Assembly: GCF_000715075.1 (NCBI RefSeq)
Contig: NC_134096.1
Coordinates: 62,505,854-62,569,853, forward strand
DNA length: 64,000 nt
Source of the DNA: Nicotiana tabacum
Lineage: Eukaryota; Streptophyta; Magnoliopsida; Solanales; Solanaceae
Direction of reading: 5' to 3'
This document shows, piece after piece, positions 47,809-59,281 of the stretch (position 1 is its first letter; the number at the start of each line of letters is the position of its first letter). The notes under the pieces are model-generated. The model searched no databases, was not told the origin of the DNA, and saw only the letters and a program-made list of their open reading frames with translations. A program made the position numbers and the translations under genes.

Positions 47809-48883
47809 TTCTGCCCAGATGCCCCTTCATCGCGATCGCGGAAAATGTCTCGCGATTGCGAAGCACAAATCCTCAAGCTGCCAAAATCTACTCTCTGCGA
47901 ACGCGAATAACCCCACGTGAACGTGACTCATAGGTTCCCAGACCAACGCGATCGCGAACCTCATCACACGATCGCGAAGAACAACTCGCGTGAACCCAAG
48001 TCTCCTCCTTTCCTTCTTTGCGGATGCGACCCTCTTCACGCGTTCGCGATGCACTTCCTTCCCAAGCTATGCGATCGCAAACACCTTCATGCGAACGCAT
48101 AACACAAAAATCCCAGCTGCCCAAAATACTCTTCGCGATCGCGATCCTCCACTCGTTATCGCATATAAGGAAACTAGAAACACATGCGTCAACAAACTTT
48201 AGCATTTCTTCAAGCCAAATTTCAATCCGTTAACCATCCGAAATCAATCCAAGGCCCCCGGGACCTCAATCAAACATACCAACAAGTCCTAAAATACGAT
48301 AGAAACTTAGTCGAGGCCTCAAATCACATCAAAGAACATCAAAAACACAAATCGCACCCCAATTCAAGCCTAATGAAACTTATGAATTTCCAACTTCTAC
48401 AATCTATGCCGAAACCTAACAAATCAACTCCGATTGACCTCACATTTTGCACACAATTCATAAATGACACAACAGACCTATATTTCGGAACCTAAATCTG
48501 AGCCCGGTAACCACAAAGTCAACTCTCGGTCAAACTTCTCAACTCTCCAAACTTTCATTTTTTCAACTTTCGCCATTTCAAGCCAAAATCACCTACGGAC
48601 TTCCAAATCAATATACGAATACACTCCTAAGTCCAAAATCACCCTATGGATCTTCGGAACCATCAAAACTCCATTCCTGAGCCATTTACTCAATAGTCAA
48701 TATTCGGTCAACTCTTTCACTTAGGCTTCCAATATTGGTACTAAGTGTCCCAATTCATTTCGAAACATCCCCGGATTCAAACCAACCACCCCGACAAATT
48801 ACATAACAACAACCAAACACAGAATAGACAATAAATAGGGGAACAAGGCTACAACACTTAAAACGACCGGTCGGGTCGTTACA

Positions 48884-48896
48884 TCCTCCCCCTCTT
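48884..48896 (-). other. Element D polypurine tract
   Basis: The minus strand reads AAGAGGGGGAGGA immediately before TGTAACGACC of the 3' LTR, a textbook plus-strand primer. Confidence 0.85.
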
Positions 48897-50204
48897 AAAC
48901 AAACGTTCATTCTCGAACGAGTCTAGAATCATACTTGGAGTCTCAAATAGGCGTGGATATATGCTCTGTATCTCCCGCTCACTCTCCAAAGTAGCCTCAT
49001 CGACTGGCTGACCTCTCCACTACACCTTCACTGAAGCTATATTCTTTGACCTCAACTTTCGAACCTGCCGATCCAAAATGGCCACTTACTGCACAACATA
49101 AGTCAAATCACCATCCAACTGAACCGTGCTGAAGTACAAAACATGAGATGGATTACCGACATACTTCCGGAGCATGGAAACATAAAACACTAGGTGAACA
49201 CTCAACAGACTAGGCGGCAATGCAAGCTTGTAAGCCACCTCTCCAATCCTCTCAAGCACCTCAAAAGGCCCAATATACTGAAGGCTCAACTTGCCTTTCT
49301 TTCTAAACCTCATAACACCCTTCATGGGTGAAACTCTGAGTAGTTTCTTCTCCCCCACCATGTAAGCCACATCTCGAACCTTCCAATCGGCATAACTTTT
49401 CTGTCTAGACTACGCCGTGCGATGCCGATCCTGAATCAACTTAACCTTGTCCAAAGCATACTGAACCAAGTTAGTACCCAATAGCCTAGCCTCACTCGAC
49501 TCAAACCAACCCACCGGAGACCGACACCATCTCCCATACAAAGCATCATACGGAGCCATCTGAATGCTTTATTGGTAGCTGTTGTTCTAGGCAAACTCTG
49601 CAAGCGGTAAACTGATCCCAAGAACCCCCAAAATACATGACACAGTCTGAGGGTGGAATGTTGTACTCAACTCAACCTGTGTGCCTAACTGTTACTGTAC
49701 TGCTCTCCAAAACTATGATGTAAACTATGTACCCCTATCAGAAATGATGGACACCGACACACCGTGAAGGCGAACAATCTCGCAGATGTAGATCTCAGCC
49801 AACCGCTATGAAGAATAGTTAGTCCCAACTGGAATGAAATATGCGGACTTGGTCAATCGATCCACAATCATCTAAATAGCATCAAACTTCCTCGAAGTCC
49901 GTGGGAGCCTAACTACGAAGTCCATGGTGATACGCTCCCATTTCCACTTCGGAATCTCAAGCCTCTAAAGTAATCCGCCCGGTGTCTGATGCTCGTACTT
50001 CACCTGTTGACAATTTAGGCACCGAGCTATAAACCCCACTATATCTTTCTTCATACTCCTCCACCAATAGTGCTGCCTCAAGTCCCGATACATCTTTGCG
50101 GCACTCGGATGAATAGAGTACCGCGAACTGTGAGCCTCCTGGAGAATCAACTTACGAAGCCCATCTACATTGGGCACACAAATCCGACCCTGCATCCACA
50201 ACAC
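48897..50204 (-). pseudogene. Element D integrase and chromodomain (broken)
   Basis: The zinc-binding domain at 49965-50204 has EAHSSRYSIHPSAAKMYRDL and CLNCQQVKYEHQ. The core (about 49620-49960) retains IISDRGT, but the segment around the catalytic Glu (HPQT...) is damaged. The C-terminal part (49086-49370) has GPFEVLERIGEVAYKLALPP and VFYVSMLRKY. After it, VAILDRQVRKLRSK, W(R)GQPVDEAT and a C-terminal LFE complete a chromodomain-like module, with a TAG one codon before the conserved Trp. It would have targeted integration to marked chromatin. Confidence 0.8.
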
Positions 50205-51945
50205 CCCATCATCTCCAATAGTAACATCCTTGGCATCATCGTACTAAACCATGTCTCCAAGGACAAGCAAATGTGGGTCATCATACTGACGCTCTTTGAT
50301 GCAATCATATAAGGAAGACCGAGAAACCACACAAGCTAGAACCCAACTGGGCTCCGAAACATCTAACCTCAAGAACTGATTGGCCAAGGCCTGAACATCT
50401 GACACAAATGGTCTCTCACAAATAGGAATAAATGCAAGTTTACCCATACTCACCGCCTTTCTACTCAAGGCATCGACCACCACATTGGCCTTCCCGGAAT
50501 GATACAGAATGGTAATATCATAGTCCTTTAGCAGCTCCAACCATCTAGGCTGCCTCAAATTTAGATCTTTTTGTTTGAACAAGTGCTGAAGACTCTGATG
50601 ATCCGTAAATACCTCACAAGACACACCGTAGAGATAATGAATCCAAATCTTCAATGGATGAACGATGGATGCCAATTCCAAATCATGAACATGGTAGTTT
50701 TTTTCACGGGGCTTCAACTGGCGTGAAGGATAAACAATCACTCTACCCTCTTGCATCAAGACACACCCAATACCAATCCGAGAAGCATCACAATACACAA
50801 TATAAGAACTCGATTCCGAAGGCAAAACTAGAATTAGAGCCTAGGTTAAGGAAGTCTTGAGCTTCTGAAAGCTCTCCTCACACTCATCTGACCACCTGAG
50901 TGGAGCACCCTTCTGGGTTTACTTGGTCAAAGGTGCTGTAATGGACGAGAAACCCTACAAAAAGCGACGATAATATCTGGCCAAGCCGAGAAAACTCCGA
51001 ATCTCAGTAGCTGAAGACAGTTTGGGCCAACTTTGAACCACCTCTATCTTCTTTTGATCCACCATAATCCCCTCACTGGACACCACATTCCCCAACAACG
51101 CCATTTAACTGAGCCAAAACGCACACTTGGAGAACTTGGCATAAAGCTTCTCCTCCCTCAACCTCTGTAGTACAATCCTTAAATGACGTGCACACTCCTC
51201 CTGGCTATGTGAGTACACCAGGATATCATCAATAAATACTATGACAAACGAATCAAGATATGGCTAGAATACGCTGTTTATCAGATACATGAATGCTGCT
51301 GGGGCATTGGTCAACCCAAAAGATATCACAAGGAACTCATAGTGATCATAGCGGGTCTTGAATTCCGTCGTTAGAATATTCAAAATCTTGAATCTTCAAC
51401 TAGTGATACCCAGACCTCAAATCAATCTTAGAGAACACTCTCGCTCCCTGAAGCTGGTCAAATAAATCATCAATGCACGACAAAAGATACTTGTTCTTAA
51501 TTGTAACTTTGTTCAACTGCCTATAATCGACGCACATCCTCATAGTACTATCATTATTCTTCACAAACAGAACCGGTGTACCCCAAGGCGACACACTAGG
51601 CCTAATGAACCCCTTATAAAGAAGCTCATGAAGCTGCTCCTTCAATTCCCTCAACTCTGCTGGTGCCATACGATACAGAGGAATATAAATGGGCTGAGTG
51701 CCCGACACAAAGTCAATTCCAAAATTAATATTCCTGTTGGGTGGCATGCCCAGCAAGTCTATAGGAAACACATACAAAAAGTCTCGTACTACCGGAACAG
51801 AATCAATAGTAGGAGTATCGATACCAACGTCCCTCACAAGAGCCAATTATGATAGACACCCCTTCCCAACCATCCGTTGGGCCTTCAGATATGATATCAC
51901 ATTGCCGGGAACATAATCTAGAGAACCTCTCCACTCGATCCTCGG
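50205..51945 (-). pseudogene. Element D reverse transcriptase and RNase H (broken)
   Basis: RT N-terminus at 51400-51846: [40 protein letters not shown]. The catalytic [15 protein letters not shown] is readable at about 51205-51260. RNase H (50244-50825) opens with [20 protein letters not shown] and contains [11 protein letters not shown] and [14 protein letters not shown]. Frame breaks lie near 50826-51400. Confidence 0.85.
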
Positions 51946-52330
51946 TTACCCTGACATCTCCAACGTCACGGTCTTAGCATAACAATCCAGAATAGCATTA
52001 TATGGGGATAACCAATCCATACCCAGAATCACATCGAAATAAACCATACTAAGTAATAAGAGATCAACTCTAGTCTCCACCCTTCCAATGGTCACCACAC
52101 ACGACCGATACACACGGTCCACAACATTGGTATCACCCATCGACATAAATGCAAAACATGTGAAACTAAGGACTCACAGGGCATATCCAAATAACGAGTA
52201 AAATATGATGATACATAGGAACAAGTAGAACCAAGGTCAAATAATGTGGAAGCATCCCTGTGGCACACTGAAATAATACATGTGATCACCGCATCTGAAG
52301 CAACGCCCTATGGCCTAGTAGGGATATCAT
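51946..52330 (-). pseudogene. Element D aspartic protease (broken)
   Basis: Two overlapping frames: ASTLFDLGSTCSYVSSYF (52092-52289), where DLGS sits at the active site, and DVILGMDWLSPYNAILDC (51946-52146), the protease C-terminal landmark. A frameshift separates them. Confidence 0.75.
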
Positions 52331-53736
52331 AAAATCTGGCCTGACCGCCACCTGATCGGCCTCCCCCTCTAGGGCGACCTATAGCTTCCTGATCCCCGCC
52401 CCGAGCTGGCTGAGTAGGTGGTGTGGATGCTGGTGATGATACTATCAATCGAGAACTCTTGCTGTGGAACCCCACTCAACAGTCTAAGGCAATCCCTCTT
52501 GAGATGACTCAAGTCCTCGCACTCGAAACAACCCTTCCTCTGACGGAGCTGCTGCTCCTGATAACCCGATGAACTACTGTAGAAACCTGGGAAGATGAAT
52601 CATGGTAAGAACTCTGCGCTGGTAACGCAGTGAATGATGGCTGACCCGAATGGGCACTATATGAACCATGGCTAGATGATGCACCACGTTGAACTAGACG
52701 AGACACCTGGGCGTGCCTGTAAGGATGACCCCTAATGTGGTAGAACTGACCCCTAGAAGAAACACCGCTGAAACCACCTCGTTGTCGAGCAATATCAACC
52801 ACCTTGTCAAACCTAGCACCTGATGCATTTCTCTTGAGTCATAACAAAATGCAACCCATAGCTGAGGCCATCAATGAACCTACTAATCCTCTCCCTCTCT
52901 GTGGGAACCAACTAGATCGCATGACGAGCCAACTCTGAAAATCTCATCTCATACTGAGTCACTGACATACCTTCCTGGCGTAGCTGCTCAAACTTCCTAC
53001 GCAACTCCTCCCTACGGGTCTGTGGAACAAACTTCTTTAAGAAGAGAACTGAGAACTCATTCCATGTAAGTGGTGCAGTGCCGGCTGGCCTGCTCAACTC
53101 ATAGGCCTCCCACCATCTGAAGGCTTCCCCCGACAGCTGAAAAATAGTAAATGAGACTCAACTAGTCTCCAGAATACCCACTGTACGTAGGATCTGCTGG
53201 CACCTATCTAAGAAGTCACGAGTATCCACTGACTTAGCCCCACTGAATGATGGAGGATTGCGCCTCCCAAACTTCTCTAGTCTCTTCTTCTCCTCATCAC
53301 TCATAATGGGACCCACCTAGACCTGATCAACTACAACCGGCTGGGCTGGTAGTACCCCCGGTGTCTGAAATCCCCACACCACCTGCTCTGGAGTACGAGC
53401 GGCGGGAGTCTGAGCACCTCTCCCGGCATAAGAAATGGCTGGCACGACCTAAATTAAAACCGACTGAGCGAGGCTAGTGAAAACAATCAATATCTAGGCT
53501 AGAGCCTCCTGAAGGCCTGAGATCACAATGGGCACAACTGGTGCTTGAGCTGGTCCTACCGGCTCAACTACATATGGAATCTACTCCTGAGTTGGAGCAA
53601 CTGGTGGATCTACAGGTGTTGCTCTAGTTGTTGTATGACCTGCACTTTAGCCCCTACCACGACCCCGACCTCTCATGGACCTAGCTGGTGGTACTGGTGG
53701 TCGTCCTCCCGATCCGGTAGCACGTGTCCTCTCCAT
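52331..53736 (-). pseudogene. Element D gag (broken)
   Basis: The start is the ATG at 53734-53736 (MERTRATGSGGRPPVPP), about 180 nt after the primer site. The core is at 52912-53097 (LTWNEFSVLFLKKFVPQTRREEL, shown here in parts: FLKKFVPQ, RKFEQLRQEGMSVTQYEMRF). The zinc knuckle CFECEDLSHLKRDC (CX2CX4HX4C) is near 52500-52545. Multiple stops occur. It is the same gag superfamily as elements A and F but a different subfamily, as shown by the distinct N-terminus. Confidence 0.78.
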
Positions 53737-53917
53737 CTGCGAGAGAATAGAATAACAGAAGTCTAGTTTCCAAAATCAACAAATTCGCATCACAAGAATA
53801 CCAGAAATTGAAGTTTTCCTAATGGTTCGGCAGTCTCACGAAGATAAGTACGTCTTCGTACCGATCCGCAAGACTCTACCAAACCTGTTCATGACCCGTG
53901 AGACCTATGTAACCTAG

Positions 53918-53929
53918 GATTTGATGCCA
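53918..53929 (-). other. Element D primer-binding site (mutated tRNA-iMet)
   Basis: The minus strand reads TGGCATCAAATC, where the intact site is TGGTATCAGAGC. A 3-nt spacer AGT separates it from the LTR, the same spacer as in element E. Confidence 0.7.
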
Positions 53930-54660
53930 ACTTGTCACGAACCAAAATCACATATGCCGTGATGACGCCTATTGCGATACTAGGCAAACCGATAACTCAA
54001 AAATAACATGCATCTTTAATTCAAAACATACTAAAATAGGCTTAAGTAAATAAAATCTCATAATAACTGGAAGAAAACACCGCAACTCAAAATATAATTC
54101 CCTAAAATTAGGGTGTCACTGAGGACATGAACGTCTATACAATAACTTGGTATGACTGCTGAAACACTGTTTAGGAAGGTAGAGCAGTATAAATGAAACT
54201 AAAAGATAAAGGAGGAGAGCCAAGGTCTTCGGACACCATGTTAGCTACCTCGATAGTCCCCGAACTGAATAAGCTCCAACATTAGCAACCTCCGTTCCCG
54301 GAAGTACCTGGATCTGCACACAAAGTGCAGAGTGTAGTACATGTGCAACCAATGCAATGTACTCAATAAGTATTGTAAATAAACACGGCAAGGTAAGGGA
54401 AGCATAAATTATTAATGATACTAGCTATCACCTGTGTAGTTTCGTCTTTTAAACTGGCACAGAACAATATTGAAAATTAATTCATCAATTTTCATGAGTA
54501 AACATCCGTGAGTGCATGTGTACAGTTTCTCAATTACTCTACTCAGACGATATCATGGCATGTAGAGTTGATAATCAGTTAAATCCGATAAATGATCAAG
54601 GAAATGCAAAATGCACACAACATTGCCGGATTCTCTCAAATTTCCATATCCGTTCCAAAC

Positions 54661-55457
54661 TAGGGGTGTGCATAATACCGACCAAACCAAAAATACGGAC
54701 CGAACCGTAAACTTTGGTTTTTTCGGCTTTAGGTATTTGGCTTATTCGGTCGGTTTGTGGTTTATATTTTTTATAATTTTGGTGTTCGGTTCGGTGTTCG
54801 GTTTTACAACTTCGGTTTTCGGTTAAACCGAAAAATCGAAGTTTTCATAGAGGACATAGTTTTCTCGAGCATGTTTGTCCGCTTTCAAACAAATGTAGTA
54901 AATTCAGAATGGTCTACTAGGACCTTTAGATGAAAACTCATGCAGTATTCTTCATTGAATCATTGCACATTAGAATAAACTAAGTTGAGATAGTTTACTT
55001 CAAAATATATGTTGTTTTAAAATAACAGAAAATTGCTGAACATTTATCTAAGGGGGAAGACTGGGAAAAAACAAAATAGAAATTATACAAATGTACTATC
55101 ATATCCAGATCTTTACCAGAATCATGCATGGTGATGCTGCATCGTGTCAACACGGAGAAATTAAAATCATTTCTACGACCAGACTCTATTTCGAACATAC
55201 TTATGCAGCAATTCAGGCTCTTCTTGCAAAATTCTGAATATGTCCGCCTTCCGGGCATGGACCTTTCTGGCCATAGCATGGGTCTTGATGAAAGATTCTG
55301 CGAGCATCTCAAAGGAATCGATTGAGCGTTCGGGTAGGAGTAAGAAATCGAACTAATTTTGGTTCTATTATTGGTGCACCAAATAGAAAACCAAAAACCA
55401 AACAAACCGAACCGAACTTCATAAAAACCGAACCAAACCGGGCGACGCCCACCCCTA
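54661..55457. mobile_element. Non-autonomous hAT element carrying a gag fragment, 797 bp
   Basis: The ends TAGGGGTGTGCATAAT and (reverse complement of the right end) TAGGGGTGGGCGTC are flanked by a perfect 8-bp duplication, TTCCAAAC (54653-54660 and 55458-55465). The outer parts are rich in inverted ACCGAACC/GGTTCGGT repeats. The interior (about 55176-55324) encodes a retrotransposon gag piece on the minus strand. There is no transposase. Confidence 0.85.
55176..55324 (-). pseudogene. gag fragment captured inside the hAT element
   Basis: The minus-strand frame reads IDSFEMLAESFIKTH, then KVHARKADIFRI and LQEEPELLHKYV, ending in TAG. This parallels the Tat-type gag core of element C (YIDSFPMLADAFVKAHDGAI, then KSNLFKV and NEMLREFI), with HARKAD replacing ETRKSN. 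It is about 48 codons with no flanking gag sequence. It is a relic, not a gene. Confidence 0.7.
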
Positions 55458-56014
55458 TTCCAAACCGCTTATCAGAATTCTCAATAATCGCGTGTACACC
55501 ATCAAGAGAGAAACATGAGAATTATGAAATATAATTCAAACCCTTATTTTGAATTCTTATATTCTGCCGAGATACCCCTTCATCGCGATCGCGGAAAATG
55601 CTTCGCGATTGCGAAGCATAAATACACAAGTTGCCAAAATTTACTCTCTAAGAACGCGAATAACCCCACACGAACGCGACTTGCAGGCTCCCAGACCAAC
55701 GCGATTGTGAACCTCTTCACACGATCGCAAAGAACAACTCCCATGAACCACAGTCTTCTCCTTTCCTTCTTCGTGGACACGACCCATTTCACGTGTTCGT
55801 GATGTACTGCTTTCCCAACCTACGGGATCGTAAACACCTTCACGCGAACGCTTAACATAAAATCCTAGCTTCCCAAAATACTCTTCGAGATCGCGACCCT
55901 CAACTCGCGATCGCATATAAGGAAACTAGAAGCACATGCATCATCAAACTTGAGCAATTCTTCAAGCCAAATTTCAATCTGTTAACCATCCGAAATCCAC
56001 CCGAGGCCCCCGGG

Positions 56015-59000
56015 TGTAACGACCCGATCGGTCGTTTTGAGTATTTTCACTTCGCTCGGTAGTTTACGGGCATGAGTAGCTCCGTATGATGTATTATAAC
56101 TTATGTGAATCGTCGGTTTTGGTTTTCAAGTTATTCAAAATCGATTTGGAAGAATCAATTTCATTGTGGAAGCTTTAAGTTTGAGGAGTTGACCAAGTTT
56201 GACCTTTTGTGAATTTAACCTTGGAACAGAGTTTTGATGGCTCCAATAGGTATGGATGGTGATTTTGGACTCAGACGTATGCCCGAATTTGTATTTGGAT
56301 GTTTTTAGAAGGTTTCGACACAAATTTACAAAAATTAGGAATTTGAAGGGTTGTAGAGTTCATAAGTTTGACCGGAAGTTGACTTTGAGGATATTCCGGT
56401 TCGGATTGTTGTTCCAGGAATTGGAATAGCTTCGTTATGTTTTTGGGACTTGTGTGCAAAATTTGGGTTCATTCCGTGTTGATTTGATATGTTTCGGCAC
56501 AAGTTTTGGAAGTTGAAAAGTTTAAAGTTCATTGAGTTCGATTTGAGGTGCGATTCATCGTTTCAATATTGTTATACATGATTTGATGCCTCAAGTAGGT
56601 TCGTATTATGTTATTAGACTTTTTGGTATATTCAGACGGGGTCCCGAGGGGCTCAGGTGAGTTTTGAACGAGGTTCAGATCATTTCCGTCTCATGTTGCA
56701 TTGCTGTAGGTATGTTGGTTTTTGTGCTTCCGCATCTGCAAAATGTGTGCAGATGTGAGTTCGCAGATGTGGACAATTGGTCGTAGAAGCACAAGAAGGC
56801 TTGGCTGGAATAGACCACAGAAGCGGAAATTGAGGCGCATCTGCGGCCCCACAGATGTGAAGGTTTTGGGTGCAGAAGCGAGATTGAGCGCAAAAGTTTA
56901 TTTGGCTTCGCACCTGCGGTAGTGCAAAAGCGGATGGTGATCTGTATGTGCGAGAGGTCGGGTGGCTAGTGGAGTCCGCAGAAGCGGAGCTCTTGTTGCA
57001 GAAGCGACGCCTCAGAAGCGGCTCGTGTGTCCGCAAAAGTGGAAATGGCTTGGTAGAAGCCTTTAAATCGAGGGTTTGGCCGTTTTATTCATATTTTTAG
57101 ATGTGGGACTCGGAATGATGCGATTTTGGAGGCAAATTTCATCACAAGGATTGGGGTATGGGTTATACACTTGGTTTTGATTATATTTCAAGATTTTATC
57201 TTTATTTTTGGTAACTGGATCATGAGTTTTAAAGAGAAATTGATTTGTCTAAAACTTCATAAACTCAACTGAACGTCGATTCAGAGTCAGATTTGAGTGA
57301 AACTGGTATGGTTAGACTCATAGCTGAATGGGTTATCGGATTTTGTGAGTTTTTTCGGGTTTCGAGGTATGGGCCCGGGGTTGACATTTTGGATGATTTT
57401 GGTCTTTAGATTAATGATTCAACATTTATTGATGGGTTTATTTCCTTTGGCATTATTTGATGTATTTGAGTTGCTTTTGGTTAGTTTCGAGACGTTCGAA
57501 GGTCGGTACGCGCGAGATGGCATGTTTGGAGCATCGTTTGGCTTGCTCGGTATTGGATTTGGCTTGTTCAAGGTAAGTAACATTTCTAAACTTGGTGTTG
57601 AGGGTATGAAACCCCGAATTAAGTGTTTTGTGTTTTGGTGTTGAGGTAACGCACATGCTAGGTGATAGGCGTGTGGGCATGCACGTCATGAATTATGACT
57701 CCGTCATTCTTATGGTACTGTGTAGTTGCCTGTTCTTAACTGTAACCATGAAATTTCTACGTACTAGAGCTATTGAGCGGTGACCCATGTTAGAAACCAT
57801 GACTAGGCTACATGCTTATTCTGTTGGGACCCACTAATGTTATATTGCTGTTGAATTATTTGTTTAAGTTGCAATTTCATACTCAGTCATGTTCATTCAT
57901 TTAAAATCATATCTTAGTCTCTGTTGCTATTTATTGACACATCATATCATCATTTTGGGGCTAGTTTCATGGTACCATGAGCCCGAGAGACTGGAGAGAT
58001 TGATGACTGTGTAAGGCCGAGGGCCTGAGTGTAAGTGATATTATGGGATCGGGCTGCACACTGCAACATGTTATATATTATGGGATCCGACTGCTCGCCG
58101 CAGCATGTAATATATTATGGGATCGGGCTGCACGCCGTATCATGTTATATATTATGGGATCGGGCTACACGTCGCAGCATTTTTCATTGACTTATGCCAT
58201 GATTGGCTTGATATAGCGCTTGGGATGAAGGAGCCCATCTGGAGTCTGCACACACCCTTAGTGAACACGATTGATTTATATTGAGGGATGGATCTTCCCT
58301 GGACATGGATCTTGTCCGAAGCTTTTATATTTGGGGATGGATCTTCCCTGGGCTAGATTGGCCATATACAGTATTGAGTGACTGAGCATGTCGAGTGGTT
58401 GAGCATGATGAGTGGAAAGTGCAAGGCAGTGAGAATGAGTACTCTGAGAGTGTGATTACATGAGTTCATCTCTGAGATACATTGCATTGACATGCACACA
58501 TGACATACAGACATAAAGATGCATTTTTCTCATGCTGTACGGTATCACATCATTGATGACTTCTCACACATATTGACATATAGGCATAGAGATGTATTTT
58601 CCACATGCCATTTGAAAATTACATATTTGCCTGTGGAAAGCTATTTGAGAAAAAATTCAGTTTTGAAATTCACTCATATTTTCGGCGATTTAGGTAAAAG
58701 ATTTGGGGTTTTCACTAATATACTAAAAAGGAGGATCTATTTTCTGAATTTTATATCTGAATTAATTCTTTCATTACTTTCATTATGTTGCTATGAACTA
58801 TTGTTGGCTATTGGTGTTGGAATCCGACCCTTGTCCCAGCTCGTCACTACTTTCAAGTTTTGTTACTTATTGAGTACATGGGGTCGGTTGTACTCATACT
58901 ACACTTCTACACCTTGTGTGCATATATTGACTGCTGATGTTGCTATGATCGACGGGAGCTGGAATTGAAGACGTACCTACATTCCGGTTGTAGCTGCCTC

Positions 59001-59266
59001 TTATTCATGGTAGCCTTAGAATATATAAATGTATTTATATATTTTTTGAACAGATGATGTATTTATTCCTTACCAATATTTTAAATTCTAATCTTAGATA
59101 CTCATGATTTGTACTATCAGTCATTGGGAAATTCTTTGTATAAAAACAATTTTATCATCATTTCTTCTCTTAATAAGTATCATTTGAACTGGTTTCATTG
59201 TTAACTGGATTACCTAGCAGGTTGGGTTAGGTGCCATCATGACCCGTTGGATTTTGGGTCATGATA
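56015..59266 (+). repeat. Element E 5' LTR, 3252 bp
   Basis: It begins TGTAACGACC and ends GGGTCATGATA (canonical ACA mutated to ATA), with the same termini as element D in inverted orientation. It includes the conserved GTCCCGAGGGGCTCAGGTGAG-type module (about 56638-56662), a motif block of GCAGAAGCGG/GCATCTGCGG (56720-57060) and a four-copy tandem array (58041-58185). Confidence 0.82.
58041..58185 (+). repeat. Tandem array of about 42-bp units in element E LTR
   Basis: Four imperfect copies of ATTATGGGATCGGGCTGCAC followed by GCCGCAGCATGTTATAT. Just downstream (58285-58350) a second, two-copy repeat, GGGATGGATCTTCCCTGG, is present. Confidence 0.85.
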
Positions 59267-59269
59267 AGT

Positions 59270-59281
59270 TGGTATCAGAGC
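59270..59281 (+). other. Element E primer-binding site (tRNA-iMet)
   Basis: TGGTATCAGAGC, intact, after a 3-nt AGT spacer from the LTR end. Confidence 0.85.

Larger units (their letters stand above)
46014..48883 (-). repeat. Element D 3' LTR, 2870 bp
   Basis: In element orientation it begins TGTAACGACCCGACCGG at 48883 and ends GGGTCATGACA at 46014. It includes an array of CACGGACAACTCACGTGCT-type units (about 46825-46970), a CpG-rich CGCGATCGCG motif block (47820-48160) and a conserved CCCGGGGGCC module (about 48233-48272). A TATAAG box lies on the minus strand at 47803-47808. Confidence 0.87.
46014..56014 (-). mobile_element. Element D: Ty3/gypsy chromovirus (Tekay/Del-like), decayed
   Basis: From right to left: 5' LTR (truncated), primer site, gag, protease, RT, RNase H, integrase, chromodomain, polypurine tract, 3' LTR. 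The chromodomain after integrase and the very long LTRs place it among chromoviruses, probably Tekay/Del. Stops and frameshifts occur in every domain. The 5' LTR is interrupted by a hAT element, carries a large deletion and is cut by element E at 56014/56015. Confidence 0.88.
53933..56014 (-). repeat. Element D 5' LTR, rearranged and truncated
   Basis: 53933-54660 matches the start of the 3' LTR (46014-46740). After the hAT insertion it resumes at 55466 and jumps at about 55510 from the counterpart of 46797 to that of 47768, a deletion of about 970 bp. It then follows the CGCGATCGCG block (55575-55920) to CCCCCGGG, where element E begins. The rest of the LTR is not in the window. Confidence 0.85.

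Noticed and set aside
47827..48233. Several overlapping ORFs in the CpG-rich block of element D
   Set aside because: They arise from repeated CGCGAT/GCGAAC motifs, which leave many frames open. No frame is consistent between the two LTR copies.
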